A stretch of DNA of 64,000 bases from Hyphomonas atlantica corrig. (GCF_000682715.1 NZ_AWFH01000005.1:1-64000); one strand, 5' to 3'. Shown: positions 49,839 through 59,585, numbered from the stretch's first letter. Notes: generated by a model not told the origin, from the sequence alone. Translations and numbers: made by a program.

Positions 49839-52628
49839 TTAGTGCGCTTCGGCCCAGTTGCTGGCGGCCCGCGCGTCCACGACGAGTGGCACTGACAATT
49901 CAAGCGCAGGTCCGGCGGCGCCCTGCATCGTGGCTTTGACGGTGTCGATCAACGCGTCAGCCTCCTTTTCCGGGCATTCGAAGACGAGCTCATCGTGCAC
50001 CTGCAACAGCATGCGCGCCGACAAACCTGCCTTGGCCAATGCTTCGGGCATGCGGATCATGGCGCGTTTGATAATGTCAGCGGCCGAGCCCTGAATCGGT
50101 GCGTTGATGGCCTGACGTTCAGCGAACGAGCGTTGAGGGCCTTTTGACTTGATACCGGACAGATTGATTTTCCGTCCGTAGGCGGTCGTCACAAAACCAT
50201 TCTCTTTCGCGAATGCCTTGGTTTCGTCCATATAGGCGCGTATGCCGGGGAAGCGTTTGAAGTACGTCTTAATGTACTCGCTGGCTTCTCCCTGCGGAAT
50301 GCCCAGTTGGCGCGCCAGGCCAAATCCGGAAATGCCGTAGATGATCCCGAAATTGATCGCCTTGGCCTGGCGGCGGACCATCGGGTCCATGCCTTCAATT
50401 GGCACACCAAACATTTCACTGGCCGTCATGGCGTGGATATCAAGACCATCGCGGAACGCATTCTTGAGAGCATCGATGTCGGCTATGTGCGCCAGGATAC
50501 GTAGTTCGATCTGGCTATAGTCGGCGCTGACCAGGACATTTCCCTCATCGGCAATGAAAGCTTCGCGGATCTTGCGGCCCTCTTCGGTGCGGACGGGGAT
50601 GTTCTGCAGGTTCGGATCCGTAGATGAGAGGCGACCCGTCTGTGCAACGGCCATGGAAAAACTGGTGTGGACACGACCTGTCTTTGGGTTGATCGCCGCT
50701 TGCAATGCTTCTGTGTATGTCGATCGCAACTTCGATAATCCGCGCCAATCGACGATGGTGCGGGGCAGGGCGTGACCCTCTGCGGCGAGCCCTTCCAGCA
50801 CATCGGCGTCGGTTTGCCACGCGCCAGTCTTGGTTTTCTTGCCGCCTTCAAGCGCCATCTCGTCGAACAGGATTTCGCCCAATTGTTTCGGGCTGCCGAT
50901 ATTGAATTCGCGGCCGGCCTGCTCATAGGCATCTGCTTCGAGCGCGGCCATGCGTTGAGAAAAGTCGGAAGACAGGCGAGACAGGTGATCGCGGTCTACC
51001 TTGATCCCTTCCTGTTCCATTTTTGCCAGCACCGGTACGAGCGGTCGTTCCAGAGTCTCGTACACTGTCGTCACTTTCTCGGTCCGTAGCTGCGGCTTGA
51101 AGACCTGCCATAGGCGCAATGTGATGTCGGCATCTTCGGCGGCGTATTCGGTCGCCTTGTCCAGCGCGATCTGGTCGAACGTTTTCTGGGACTTGCCCGT
51201 GCCGGCAATCTCCTTGAACGGAATGGTCTTGTGCTCAAGATAGCGCTCAGACAGAGTATCCATTCCATGATTGTGCTTGCCCGCATTCAGCACGTACGAC
51301 AGCAACATCGTGTCATCGATCGGTGCGACATTGACCTTGTGCGTGGCGAAAATGGACAGGTCATACTTGATGTTCTGCCCGATCTTCAGAACACTTGGGT
51401 TTTCCAGCATTGGCTTCAGAGCGCGAAGCGCGTCCGCCATCCTGATCTGGCGCGGTGGGTCTGCGCCAAACATGTCACCATCGCCTGCACTGTCAGGGTC
51501 GACATGGGCAAGCGGAATGTAGCACGCTTCGTTCGGGGATAGCGCGAGCGATACTCCAACGAGGTTTGCGGCAATGGAGTCGAGACTATCGGTTTCCGTA
51601 TCGACGGCGACAAAGCCCTGTTTTGTGGCGCGCGCGACCCATTCTTCCAGTTCAGCAAAATCCCGGATGCAGATGTATTTGCTCCGGTCAATCGGATCTG
51701 CCGTAGGCTGAGCGGTTTCGATGGCGCCTTCCAGTTCCATCATTTCGCGCACGCGGCGGGTTATGGTGCGAAATTCCATCTCTTCCAGGAAGCTGATCAA
51801 GGTGTCCGGGTCCGGGTCCTGCACAGCCAGGTCTTCCAGCGGCACGTCCAGCGGGACATCATCCTTCAGGGTGACAAGCTGTTTCGAAATGCGGATCAGG
51901 TCCGCATTGTCGATCAGGGTCTGGCGGCGCTTCGGTTGCTTGATCTCCTCGGCCCGCTCCAGCAGGGTTTCGAGATCGCCATAAGTGTCCAGCAATTGCG
52001 CCGCAGTCTTCACACCAATTCCGGGCGCGCCGGGGACATTGTCGACGCTGTCGCCGGCCAGCGACTGAATGTCGACAACCTTTTCCGGGCCAACGCCGAA
52101 CTTCTCAAACACGGCATCCCGGCCGAGCGTCTTGTTCTTCATCGTGTCCAGCATGACGACCTGGTCAGATACCAATTGCATCAGATCCTTGTCGGACGAG
52201 ACGATGGTCACGCGGGCGCCCTTGGCCTCGGCCTGTCTGGCATAAGTGGCGATCAGATCGTCGGCCTCGAATCCTTCTTTCTCAATGGCGTGGGCAGCAA
52301 ACGCTTCGGCAGCGCGGCGGACCAGGGGGAATTGTGGACGCAATTCTTCCGGTGGCTCTGACCGGTTTGCCTTGTACTGGTCGTACAGATCATTGCGGAA
52401 GGTGATCGAGGACTTGTCGAATATGCAGGCGAAATGCGTTGGCCGCTCGTCGCCTTTCAAGTCTTCCAGCAGTTTGAACAGCATGTTGCAGAACCCGCTG
52501 ACCGCCCCGATGGGAAGATCGTCACTCGCCCGCGTCAGCGGTGGCAGAGCGTGAAAGGCGCGAAAGATGTAGGCGCTGGCGTCTACCAGATAGAGGTGAC
52601 TGTCCTTGTCGACGGGGGCAGTGGCCAT
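49839..52628 (-). CDS. polA: DNA polymerase I
   Basis: 929 residues with three domains. The 5'-3' exonuclease domain has YLVDASAYIFRAFHAL and GFEADDLIATYA. The 3'-5' proofreading domain keeps its acidic residues (FVAVDTETDSLDS, KIGQNIKYDLSIFATH). The polymerase domain has RLSSTDPNLQNIPVRT, VSADYSQIELRILAHI (motif A), the RRQAKAINFGIIYGIS O-helix and LLQVHDELVFE (motif C). So both repair and proofreading look active. It repairs gaps and removes Okazaki primers. It stands alone. Confidence 0.97.
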   Translation of the reverse strand: MATAPVDKDSHLYLVDASAYIFRAFHALPPLTRASDDLPIGAVSGFCNMLFKLLEDLKGDERPTHFACIFDKSSITFRNDLYDQYKANRSEPPEELRPQFPLVRRAAEAFAAHAIEKEGFEADDLIATYARQAEAKGARVTIVSSDKDLMQLVSDQVVMLDTMKNKTLGRDAVFEKFGVGPEKVVDIQSLAGDSVDNVPGAPGIGVKTAAQLLDTYGDLETLLERAEEIKQPKRRQTLIDNADLIRISKQLVTLKDDVPLDVPLEDLAVQDPDPDTLISFLEEMEFRTITRRVREMMELEGAIETAQPTADPIDRSKYICIRDFAELEEWVARATKQGFVAVDTETDSLDSIAANLVGVSLALSPNEACYIPLAHVDPDSAGDGDMFGADPPRQIRMADALRALKPMLENPSVLKIGQNIKYDLSIFATHKVNVAPIDDTMLLSYVLNAGKHNHGMDTLSERYLEHKTIPFKEIAGTGKSQKTFDQIALDKATEYAAEDADITLRLWQVFKPQLRTEKVTTVYETLERPLVPVLAKMEQEGIKVDRDHLSRLSSDFSQRMAALEADAYEQAGREFNIGSPKQLGEILFDEMALEGGKKTKTGAWQTDADVLEGLAAEGHALPRTIVDWRGLSKLRSTYTEALQAAINPKTGRVHTSFSMAVAQTGRLSSTDPNLQNIPVRTEEGRKIREAFIADEGNVLVSADYSQIELRILAHIADIDALKNAFRDGLDIHAMTASEMFGVPIEGMDPMVRRQAKAINFGIIYGISGFGLARQLGIPQGEASEYIKTYFKRFPGIRAYMDETKAFAKENGFVTTAYGRKINLSGIKSKGPQRSFAERQAINAPIQGSAADIIKRAMIRMPEALAKAGLSARMLLQVHDELVFECPEKEADALIDTVKATMQGAAGPALELSVPLVVDARAASNWAEAH

Positions 52629-52777
52629 GAGTCGGGATTCCTTGTTCTGGCGAATTGTTTAGCCCGCCTTCAGGACGGCGTCACCCATTGAGCGCGCAGG
52701 ATTGCAGGCGCATGGGCGTGGAATTGCCCAATGGGGCTACGCAGCGTAAACTCTCTCCATAATCCTGGGAGGGAAAC

Positions 52778-53218
52778 ATGAACGAGACACCGAAAACGCA
52801 ATCAGTCGGTACGCCCTGGCACCTTTGGTTGGTGGGAGTGCTGGCCACCATATGGAATGGTTTTGGCGCGTTTGATTTCACCGCAACGGTGACACGCTGG
52901 GCGCCTTATATGTCGAACTATACCGAAGAACAGCAAGCTTTTTTCTATTCCTTCCCAGCTTGGCAATACGTCATCTGGGCGCTTGGAGTCTGGGGCGCTC
53001 TGATTGGGTCGATACTTCTGCTGATGCGCAGCCGGTACGCGGTTTGGGCATTTGCTGTCTCGCTGGCCGGGGCCACGATATCAATGATCTACAGCCTGTC
53101 TTTGAAAGACGTACCCGAAGGCGCGTCAAACCCCGCATTTGCAGCCATAATCATCCTGATAGCCGCCTTGCTATTGTTCTATGCGTGGCGGATGACGCGG
53201 CGGGGCGTCTTGCGCTAG
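52778..53218 (+). CDS. Hypothetical membrane protein with four helices
   Basis: 146 residues. It starts WHLWLVGVLATIWNGFGAFDFTATVT, has YMSNYTEEQQAFFYSFPAWQYVIWALGVWGA in the middle and a basic end (WRMTRRGVLR). Four membrane helices are predicted by eye. Similar proteins occur in sphingomonads and related bacteria, often described only as membrane proteins. No function is known. It is 45 nt before the MDR gene on the same strand. Confidence 0.75.
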   Translation: MNETPKTQSVGTPWHLWLVGVLATIWNGFGAFDFTATVTRWAPYMSNYTEEQQAFFYSFPAWQYVIWALGVWGALIGSILLLMRSRYAVWAFAVSLAGATISMIYSLSLKDVPEGASNPAFAAIIILIAALLLFYAWRMTRRGVLR

Positions 53219-53262
53219 CGCGGTTTTGGCCTAGCCTCCATTTCAAAGCATGGGAGGAATGA

Positions 53263-54288
53263 ATGGCCGAATTGAACAAAAGCTGGATTCTGCGACAGCG
53301 TCCGGTGGGCGATCTCAAGGAAGGTGATCTCGAATTGGTCGAGGCACCGCTCGAGCCCCTGAAAGACGGGGAGGTGCGCACGCGGTTGATTTACCTGTCG
53401 CTGGACCCCACCAACCGCATCTGGATGAGTGATGTTGATGGCTATCTGCCACCTGTGGGTATTGGCGATGCCATGCGAGGCGGTGGCCTTGCGGAAGTGG
53501 TGGAAAGCAAGTTTGACGGGCTTAAGCCCGGAGACATTGTGAACACGGGACTTGCCACCTGGTCGCTATATTCGAACTTGCCGGGCGAGGCCCTGAATGC
53601 GCTGCCGCGCCTGCCGGGCGTGCCGCTGACGGCTTATATGGGGCCGCTCGGCGCAACGGGCATGACGGCCTATTTTGGCCTTATGGATATTGCCAAACCG
53701 AAGGCAGGTGAAACGGTTGTGGTGTCCGCCGCTGCGGGTGCCGTCGGCTCGATGGTCGGTCAGATTGCCAAGATCCAGGGCTGCCGGGTCGTGGGGATTG
53801 CGGGCAGCGATGAGAAGTGTAGATGGCTGACCGAGACCGCCGGCTTTGATGCAGCGATCAACTATAAATCCGAAAATGTCGGCGCAGCGCTGGACGAGCA
53901 TTGCCCGGATGGCATCGATATCAATTTCGAGAATGTAGGCGGCAAGATCATGGATCAGGTGATTGCCCGCCTGAACGATTTCTCGCGTATGCCTCTGTGC
54001 GGCCTGATCAGCACGTACAACGCGACCGAACCGGTGCCCGGACCGTACAGCTTTTCGAATTTGCTTATGCGGCGCACCTTGTTGAAGGGCTTCATCGTGA
54101 TCGACTATTTCCCACGCTTCCCCGAGGGCATTCAGCAGATGGCTCAATGGCTGATGGAGGGAAAGATCAAGTTCGAAACGGATATCGTCCACGGGCTGGA
54201 GAATGCTCCCGGCAGTCTGTCGCGCCTGTTTGAAGGCAAGAATTTGGGCAAGCTGATAGTGCAGGTCAGCGAGCCACCTGAAGTCTAA
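53263..54288 (+). CDS. NADP-dependent MDR oxidoreductase (second copy)
   Basis: 341-residue paralogue of the protein at 34778, with the same plan: SLDPTNRIWMSD near the start, the VSAAAGAVGSMVGQIAKI Rossmann motif at about 156-173, NVGGKIMDQVIARL and the C-terminal GKNLGKLIVQV. It should reduce alpha-beta unsaturated carbonyls with NADPH, but the active-site loops differ from the other copy, so the substrates may differ. Confidence 0.9.
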   Translation: MAELNKSWILRQRPVGDLKEGDLELVEAPLEPLKDGEVRTRLIYLSLDPTNRIWMSDVDGYLPPVGIGDAMRGGGLAEVVESKFDGLKPGDIVNTGLATWSLYSNLPGEALNALPRLPGVPLTAYMGPLGATGMTAYFGLMDIAKPKAGETVVVSAAAGAVGSMVGQIAKIQGCRVVGIAGSDEKCRWLTETAGFDAAINYKSENVGAALDEHCPDGIDINFENVGGKIMDQVIARLNDFSRMPLCGLISTYNATEPVPGPYSFSNLLMRRTLLKGFIVIDYFPRFPEGIQQMAQWLMEGKIKFETDIVHGLENAPGSLSRLFEGKNLGKLIVQVSEPPEV

Positions 54289-54377
54289 CCGACCAAGGAG
54301 TTCAGGTCGCGTTCAGCTGTGCTGGCTATGTCTGGTGTCGGACAAGCTGGGATCGCGGGACGCGAACTTGTCGGCTC

Positions 54378-54412
54378 AAAAAGAAGCCCGGTGCTGGCAG
54401 GCATCGGGCTTC
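54378..54412 (-). terminator. Strong Rho-independent terminator of the sulfur amino-acid operon
   Basis: A 12-bp stem GAAGCCCGATGC/GCACCGGGCTTC (one G-T pair) with a 6-nt loop, followed on the minus strand by TTTTTG, immediately after the stop of the SLC13 gene. This is the clearest terminator in the window. Confidence 0.9.
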
Positions 54413-54413
54413 G

Positions 54414-55859
54414 CTACAATACGAGCGGTGCAATCCAGTACCCGACAGCGGCGATGATCACGATGCCCGCGAGATTGATGTAAAATCCCTTGCGGATCAT
54501 TTGCTGTATCGTGACATGCCCAGACCCATAGATGATCGCATTCGGAGCCGTGGCAACGGGCAGCATGAAGGCGCATGAGGCGGCGACTGCGGCTGGCGCG
54601 AGCAAGCTTTCTGGCGCGGTCCCAAGCGCGACTGCAAGAGATCCGAGCACGGGCGCGAGCGTCGTCATCGTTGCCACGTTCGACGTCACCTCTGTCAGGA
54701 AGATTACCAGGGCAACGACGATCACGATGAAAACGAGCGGCGGCAGCACGTCCAATATGCGCAAATTTTCGCCAATCCACTCCGAGAGACCAGTTCGTGA
54801 AATCGCCTTGCCCATTGCGATGCCGCCACCAAACAACAGCAATACGCCCCAGGGAATTTGCTCCGCTTCCTTCCAGTCGAGCAGGCCGCGATCTTCCTCG
54901 CCGCCTGCCGGGACCAGGAACATGAGCACACCGCCAAAGATTGCGATCATCATGTCGACTTCCGCGCCGCCAAAATTCGCCAGCAGGTCGATGCCCGCAG
55001 ATTCGAGGAAGATCTGTATCGGAAGCCTCAGCAACCAGAGTGTCGCCGTTATGCCGAACACAATCGCGACGCGCATTTCCTGCTTCGTCATGCCGCCGAG
55101 TTCGTTGAGCTGTGTCCTTACGTGCGCCTGGACGGCATCTGCGTTGTCTGAACGTGCCGGCATGCCGCGTGTCACGTTCCACCAGGCGACTGGCAGCAAC
55201 AGCGCCATGGCGGGTAGTCCGAAGGCCATCCATTGCGCGAACCCGATATGCGCGCCCGCCTCGGTCTGTAGCCAACTGATCGCGATCAGGTTTGTCGGCG
55301 TGCCAATTGGTGTCGCCACACCGCCAATGGAAGCAGCGTAGCAAATCCCCAGCATCAGGGCTGTCGTGAAATGTCGCGATATGTTGCCCAGCACCGCGCT
55401 GGCTGAAATGGCAATGGGCACCATCATGAGCGTTGATGCCGTGTTCGATATCCACATCGACAATACGGCAGTGGCCAACATGAAGCCGAACACAATCGCC
55501 CCCGGAGACGCGCCGACCCGCGCGATCACATTCAGGGCAATCCGCTTGTGGAGCCCCCATCGCTCAATACCCAGAGCGACGATGAAGCCGCCGAGTAGCA
55601 GGATAACGATATGGTTCGCGTAGTCGCTGCCTGTCTGGGCTGGAGACCCTGCACCGACCAAAGGCAATACGACGAGTGGAAGCAGGGATGTTGCGGGGAT
55701 CGGAATAGCCTCGGTTGCCCACCAGACGGCCATCCACACCATGAGGGCGCCTGTGCCCCACGCCGCATCGCTCAAGCCCTCCGGTGCACCGGCCAGCCAC
55801 ATCAGACCGGCGAGGGCTGGACCGAGTAGCAACCCAATTTTCCGTGCCCCCAATTGCAC
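54414..55859 (-). CDS. SLC13/DASS-family anion permease
   Basis: I start at the GTG at 55857-55859, preceded by GGGAG 5 nt upstream and 1 nt past the metC stop; this gives 481 residues. About 11 helices; WWATEAIPIPATSLLPLVVLPL, the SNTASTLMMVPIAIS motif, and GTPTNLIAIS are the SNT-type substrate/sodium motifs of divalent anion:sodium symporters. The family carries dicarboxylates or sulfate. Its place at the end of a cysteine/methionine operon hints at a sulfur-containing or sulfate substrate; that is an inference. Confidence 0.9.
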   Translation of the reverse strand: MQLGARKIGLLLGPALAGLMWLAGAPEGLSDAAWGTGALMVWMAVWWATEAIPIPATSLLPLVVLPLVGAGSPAQTGSDYANHIVILLLGGFIVALGIERWGLHKRIALNVIARVGASPGAIVFGFMLATAVLSMWISNTASTLMMVPIAISASAVLGNISRHFTTALMLGICYAASIGGVATPIGTPTNLIAISWLQTEAGAHIGFAQWMAFGLPAMALLLPVAWWNVTRGMPARSDNADAVQAHVRTQLNELGGMTKQEMRVAIVFGITATLWLLRLPIQIFLESAGIDLLANFGGAEVDMMIAIFGGVLMFLVPAGGEEDRGLLDWKEAEQIPWGVLLLFGGGIAMGKAISRTGLSEWIGENLRILDVLPPLVFIVIVVALVIFLTEVTSNVATMTTLAPVLGSLAVALGTAPESLLAPAAVAASCAFMLPVATAPNAIIYGSGHVTIQQMIRKGFYINLAGIVIIAAVGYWIAPLVL

Positions 55860-55860
55860 C

Positions 55861-57018
55861 CTAGTCTCCCTGCATCGCAGTAAACCCGGCGTCGAGGTCG
55901 GCAATCAGATCGTCCGGTGATTCCAGGCCGACATGGATGCGTAACAAAGGGCCGGCCTTGTCGTGGATCCAGTGATCCGCAGACCGGTTGAGCTGCGGAT
56001 CGCAAGGGATGATCAGGCTTTCAAAGCCGCCCCAGGAAAAGCCCATGGAGAAGAGTTCCAGACTGTCAAAGAAGCGCTTGAGCGCATTTGATCCTGTGGC
56101 ATTCAGAACGAATGAGAAGAGGCCGTTGGAACCCGAAAAGTCCCGTTTCCAAAGAGCGTGATCCGGATGGTCTTCGAGGGCCGGATGTAGCACTTGCGAA
56201 ACTTCATTCCGTTGAGACAGCCAATGAGCCAGTTTGAGCCCAGCCGCTTCGTGGGCATCAAGACGGGTTTTCAAACTGCGCAAGCCACGAAGCGCGGTAT
56301 AGGCGTCGTCCGGGGCAAGGCTGATGCCCCAATCGTCTGCGCAATCGAGAACATCCTGCGCGATACGCTTGTCGCGGCTCATGACGGCGCCGCCGAATAC
56401 ATCTGCATGCCCGACCACATATTTTGTCAGCGCCTGAACGGAAAGGTCGACGCCAAGATCCAGCGGCCTGTGTAGCAGCCCGGCACCCCACGTATTGTCC
56501 AGAATGGTCCGGATATTGTGCTTTTTTGCAATCTCGACAATCGCTGGCGTGTCGCTGATTTCGAATGTCAGGGAGCCTGGAGATTCCAGATAGATGACGC
56601 GCGTATTCGGCTGGATGTATTCAGCAATGTTGGCGCCGCATCTTGGGGGGAAACGAGTCGCGCTTATCCCCATATTCTGCAGCCTGCGTTCGAGATACCG
56701 CGCAGTTGGTCCGTAGGCGGAGTCCGTGAACAAGACATGGTCGCCAGCCTTCACCTGACTGCCGATGGCGAGGGCGCATGCCTGCAATCCATTTGATGTC
56801 AGCTTCGCGTGACTGGCATTTTCGAGAACGCATAGCGCGGCTTCGAGCTCGCGGTGGACAGACAGGCCCATACGTCCATAGCCGGGCTTTGCGCCATAGA
56901 GATCAGAAGATGTATCGAACAGGACTGTCGAAGCACGCTCAACCGGTGGATTGACGGTCTTCTGGTCCATTCGGCGGCCGCGCGTATGGATCAAGCGGGT
57001 CGCGGTGTCTTTTGTCAT
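55861..57018 (-). CDS. metC: Cystathionine beta-lyase
   Basis: 385-residue PLP enzyme of the Cys/Met metabolism family. The PLP-binding Lys lies in LSVQALTKYVVGHADVFGG and the substrate/phosphate-binding residues in LTSNGLQACALAI and ILDNTWGAGLLHRP. MetC-type features (KYVVGHADVFGG) favour cystathionine beta-lyase over the synthase. It converts cystathionine to homocysteine. It starts 4 nt inside the sulfurtransferase gene. Confidence 0.92.
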   Translation of the reverse strand: MTKDTATRLIHTRGRRMDQKTVNPPVERASTVLFDTSSDLYGAKPGYGRMGLSVHRELEAALCVLENASHAKLTSNGLQACALAIGSQVKAGDHVLFTDSAYGPTARYLERRLQNMGISATRFPPRCGANIAEYIQPNTRVIYLESPGSLTFEISDTPAIVEIAKKHNIRTILDNTWGAGLLHRPLDLGVDLSVQALTKYVVGHADVFGGAVMSRDKRIAQDVLDCADDWGISLAPDDAYTALRGLRSLKTRLDAHEAAGLKLAHWLSQRNEVSQVLHPALEDHPDHALWKRDFSGSNGLFSFVLNATGSNALKRFFDSLELFSMGFSWGGFESLIIPCDPQLNRSADHWIHDKAGPLLRIHVGLESPDDLIADLDAGFTAMQGD

Positions 57019-57860
57019 GCGGCGCCTTTTGCGATTGGGCGAGAGCTGTCAGAGGCCCATTCCGTCCATGACCCGTCATAAACGGCGACGTCCCAATTGC
57101 CGAGGCGCGCGAGGGCGAGGGCGGTGACAGCAGCGGATACGCCGGATCCGCACGTCGAGATCGTTGGTGCCATCGGATCTGCGAACAATGTCCGAAGCTC
57201 GTCCGCGGATTTCAGCCTGTCGTCGGGTGTTCTCAATTCTCCAGATGGCTGGCAGATGCTGCCCGGAATGTGCCCTGAAGGGAGGCCCTCGCGTGGCTCC
57301 GGTGCGTCGCCGGAAAAACGCTCTGGTGATCTTGAGTCAATGATGGTGTGAGACCCGGCCTCTGAGGCTGCGAGAACCTGGTTTGCATCCTTCACCAAGT
57401 CGGAGCGCACACGTGCCGTGAAGTGGCGTTCGACAGGTACGGGCGGCAGGTCTTCGAGTTCGCCACCCGCGTCAATCCATGCCTGCAATCCGCCATCGAG
57501 GACCTTCACATCCTTTTGGCCCATCACGCGCAACATCCACCAGACGCGTGCCGACGCGAAGAACTTGAACTGGTCGTACACAATGATGCGGTTGCCGTCG
57601 CCAATACCGAGTTTGCGGACGCGTGATGAGAACATCACCGGGTCGGGCAGCATGTGCGGCAGGTCAGTGCCCCCAGCCTTGATCGCGTCAATGTCGAAAT
57701 AGACCGAGCCTGGAATGTGGCCTTCGCTCCAGGCCTGGCGCCCGGTTTTCTCCATGTTGAGGAAAGGTGGAAACCAGGTGGCATCGACCACTCTGACATC
57801 AGGGGCGGTGATGTTCTCTTTCAGCCATTCGGCGGTGACGAGCGGATCTTCGTGTTCCAT
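57015..57860 (-). CDS. sseA: 3-mercaptopyruvate sulfurtransferase
   Basis: 281 residues with two rhodanese domains. The catalytic Cys237 is in STCGSGVSAA; the CG-S-GVSA loop is the mercaptopyruvate type rather than the thiosulfate CRxGxx type. The first domain lacks a catalytic Cys, as usual. It transfers sulfur from 3-mercaptopyruvate and links cysteine breakdown to thiol chemistry. It lies between cysK (3 nt gap) and metC (4-nt overlap). Confidence 0.92.
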   Translation of the reverse strand: MEHEDPLVTAEWLKENITAPDVRVVDATWFPPFLNMEKTGRQAWSEGHIPGSVYFDIDAIKAGGTDLPHMLPDPVMFSSRVRKLGIGDGNRIIVYDQFKFFASARVWWMLRVMGQKDVKVLDGGLQAWIDAGGELEDLPPVPVERHFTARVRSDLVKDANQVLAASEAGSHTIIDSRSPERFSGDAPEPREGLPSGHIPGSICQPSGELRTPDDRLKSADELRTLFADPMAPTISTCGSGVSAAVTALALARLGNWDVAVYDGSWTEWASDSSRPIAKGAA

Positions 57861-57863
57861 GAA

Positions 57864-58868
57864 TCAGGCCTCCATCCAGTCGGGCACAGGAAGGTCCTTC
57901 AATTTCAGGAACTCCGGATTGTAGAGCTTAGACTGGTAGCGATTGCCATAGTCGCAGAGCATGGTGACAATGGTGTGGCCCGGTCCAAGGTCCTTTGCCA
58001 TCTGAACCGCGCCGGCCACGTTGATCCCGGCGGAACCTCCAAGGCAGAGGCCTTCATTGCGAACCAGATCGAACAGGATATTCAGCGCTTCCTCATCGGT
58101 GCAGCGGTAGGCGCGGTCAACTTCAATGCCCTCAAGGTTCGCCGTTATCCGTCCCTGACCGATTCCTTCGGTGATGGACGTGCCTTCAGACTTCAGCTCG
58201 CCATTCTTGTAGTATTCGTACAATGCGGCGCCGCCGGGGTCTGCGATGCCAATCTGGATGTCCTTGCTTTTTTCCTTGAGGGCCAGAGAGACACCGCCCA
58301 GCGTACCTCCGGAGCCAACAGCGCAGATGAACGCATCCAGCTTTCCGTCGGTTTGGGTCCAGATTTCCTGGCCGGTCGTATCGTAGTGGGCCTTCCGGTT
58401 AGAGACATTGTCGAATTGATTGGCCCAGATTGCGCCGTTCGGCTCTGACTTGGCGAGGTCTTCCGCGAGGCGGCGGGAGAATTGCTGGTAATTATTGGGA
58501 TTTTTGTATGGGACCGCGTCAACTTCGATCAGTTCTGCGCCGAGCAGCCGGATGGCGTCTTTCTTCTCCTGGCTCTGCGTGCGCGGCATGACAATGACGA
58601 CGCGATAGCCAAGCGCCGCGCCCACAAGCGCGAGCCCGATGCCGGTATTCCCCGCTGTGCCTTCGACGATGGTGCCACCAGGCTTCAGCTCTCCTGACGC
58701 CTCTGCATCACGCACGATCCCCAGCGCAGGGCGATCTTTCACGGATTGACCGGGATTCAGGAACTCGCACTTGCCGAGAATTTCACAGCCGGTTTCGTCT
58801 GATACCTGGTTGAGACGGAGCAGGGGGGTGTTGCCGATAAGGTCGATCACCGAGCGATGAAACTGCAT
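57864..58868 (-). CDS. cysK: Cysteine synthase A
   Basis: 334-residue PLP enzyme of the O-acetylserine sulfhydrylase family. PLP Lys44 is in GQSVKDRPAL; the substrate loop is EGTAGNTGIGLAL (commonly TSGNTG); the phosphate-binding loop is GSGGTLGGVS. It joins sulfide to O-acetylserine. No distinct ribosome-binding site precedes the ATG. It leads the operon; its promoter region is shared with the divergent ChrR-like gene. Confidence 0.93.
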   Translation of the reverse strand: MQFHRSVIDLIGNTPLLRLNQVSDETGCEILGKCEFLNPGQSVKDRPALGIVRDAEASGELKPGGTIVEGTAGNTGIGLALVGAALGYRVVIVMPRTQSQEKKDAIRLLGAELIEVDAVPYKNPNNYQQFSRRLAEDLAKSEPNGAIWANQFDNVSNRKAHYDTTGQEIWTQTDGKLDAFICAVGSGGTLGGVSLALKEKSKDIQIGIADPGGAALYEYYKNGELKSEGTSITEGIGQGRITANLEGIEVDRAYRCTDEEALNILFDLVRNEGLCLGGSAGINVAGAVQMAKDLGPGHTIVTMLCDYGNRYQSKLYNPEFLKLKDLPVPDWMEA

Positions 58869-59011
58869 CAGGAGGGGTCCGATTCTGGTCGTTCTGTTGT
58901 GCCATCGAAGCTAGTGCGCAAAGGCCGTTTTCACAACCGCTGGAAATCCTGCAGATGCAAGGTGATCCGAGGAGCGTCGCAGTGCGTAACGATAGCGACA
59001 GACACTTATTA

Positions 59012-59027
59012 TATAAGGACACCTCGC
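59012..59027. promoter_or_regulatory. AT-rich patch between cysK and ChrR-like genes
   Basis: Within the 159-bp divergent gap the only AT-rich run (TTATTATATAAGG) could serve as a -10 region in either direction (TATAAT on the minus strand). No matching -35 box is obvious. The same AAGGA is the ribosome-binding site of the ChrR-like gene. Confidence 0.3.
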
Positions 59028-59585
59028 TTGACCCGGAACGACACGTATATCGCCTTCATGATGGACCACGCTGCTGGGAACCATCCGGAGTCCTTTGCGC
59101 TGGCAGCGGATCTGCACGTCGCACTCAACCCGGATGGCGCCGAAACGGCGGATATCTGGTCGATGATCGGGGGCGTCCTGCTGGAGTCTTCTGATATCGC
59201 CGAAACGGGCGGGACTGTATACGCTCACAAACGGGTGCAGTCGCGAAAGTCAGGCTTGTCTGCAGCAGGATTGCTGGCGCAGCCCATGGAGTCTCTCAAA
59301 TGGCGGCGCGGCCTGTTAGGCGTGCAATACGCATCCGCCGGGGCACCGGGAACCAAATTCATGAAGCTGGACCCGGGACAATCGGCGCCAATGCATGGTC
59401 ATGGCGATTTGGAAGCAACCGTCGTGCTGTCCGGGCGTTTCTCTGATGGACATGGGACCTATTCACGCGGTGATCTCGTGCTTGGTCAGCCCGGCATGCG
59501 GCATAAGCCGTCCGCGGTCGGTGAGGAAGCCTGTGTCTGCTTCGTGGCCCATCGGCCGAACAATTTCTGGAGAATCTTCCAATGA
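59028..59585 (+). CDS. ChrR-like cupin protein lacking the zinc-binding cysteines
   Basis: I choose the TTG at 59028, with AAGGA 8 nt upstream, giving 185 residues; an ATG eleven codons later is an alternative. The N-terminal domain matches the anti-sigma domain of ChrR: MMDHAAGNHPESFALAADLHVAL. In ChrR the zinc motif is H-x3-C-x2-C; here the same spacing reads H30-x3-N34-x2-G37, so the His remains and both Cys are lost. The C-terminal domain is a cupin with MHGHGDLEATVVLSGRFSDGHG region (His123, His125, Glu129). No ECF sigma gene is adjacent. It precedes DUF6134-like and photolyase genes. Confidence 0.8.
   Translation: MTRNDTYIAFMMDHAAGNHPESFALAADLHVALNPDGAETADIWSMIGGVLLESSDIAETGGTVYAHKRVQSRKSGLSAAGLLAQPMESLKWRRGLLGVQYASAGAPGTKFMKLDPGQSAPMHGHGDLEATVVLSGRFSDGHGTYSRGDLVLGQPGMRHKPSAVGEEACVCFVAHRPNNFWRIFQ

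Noticed and set aside
54376-55560. A 394-codon minus-strand frame overlapping the SLC13 permease gene
   Set aside because: It is a shifted frame of the permease gene, rich in Arg, His and Cys with no hydrophobic helices, whereas the other frame has clear SNT motifs.
58869-59027. Possible SAM-type riboswitch before the cysteine/methionine operon
   Set aside because: I looked for conserved SAM-II-like stems and pseudoknot elements in the leader and saw none; the operon begins with cysK rather than a SAM-controlled gene.
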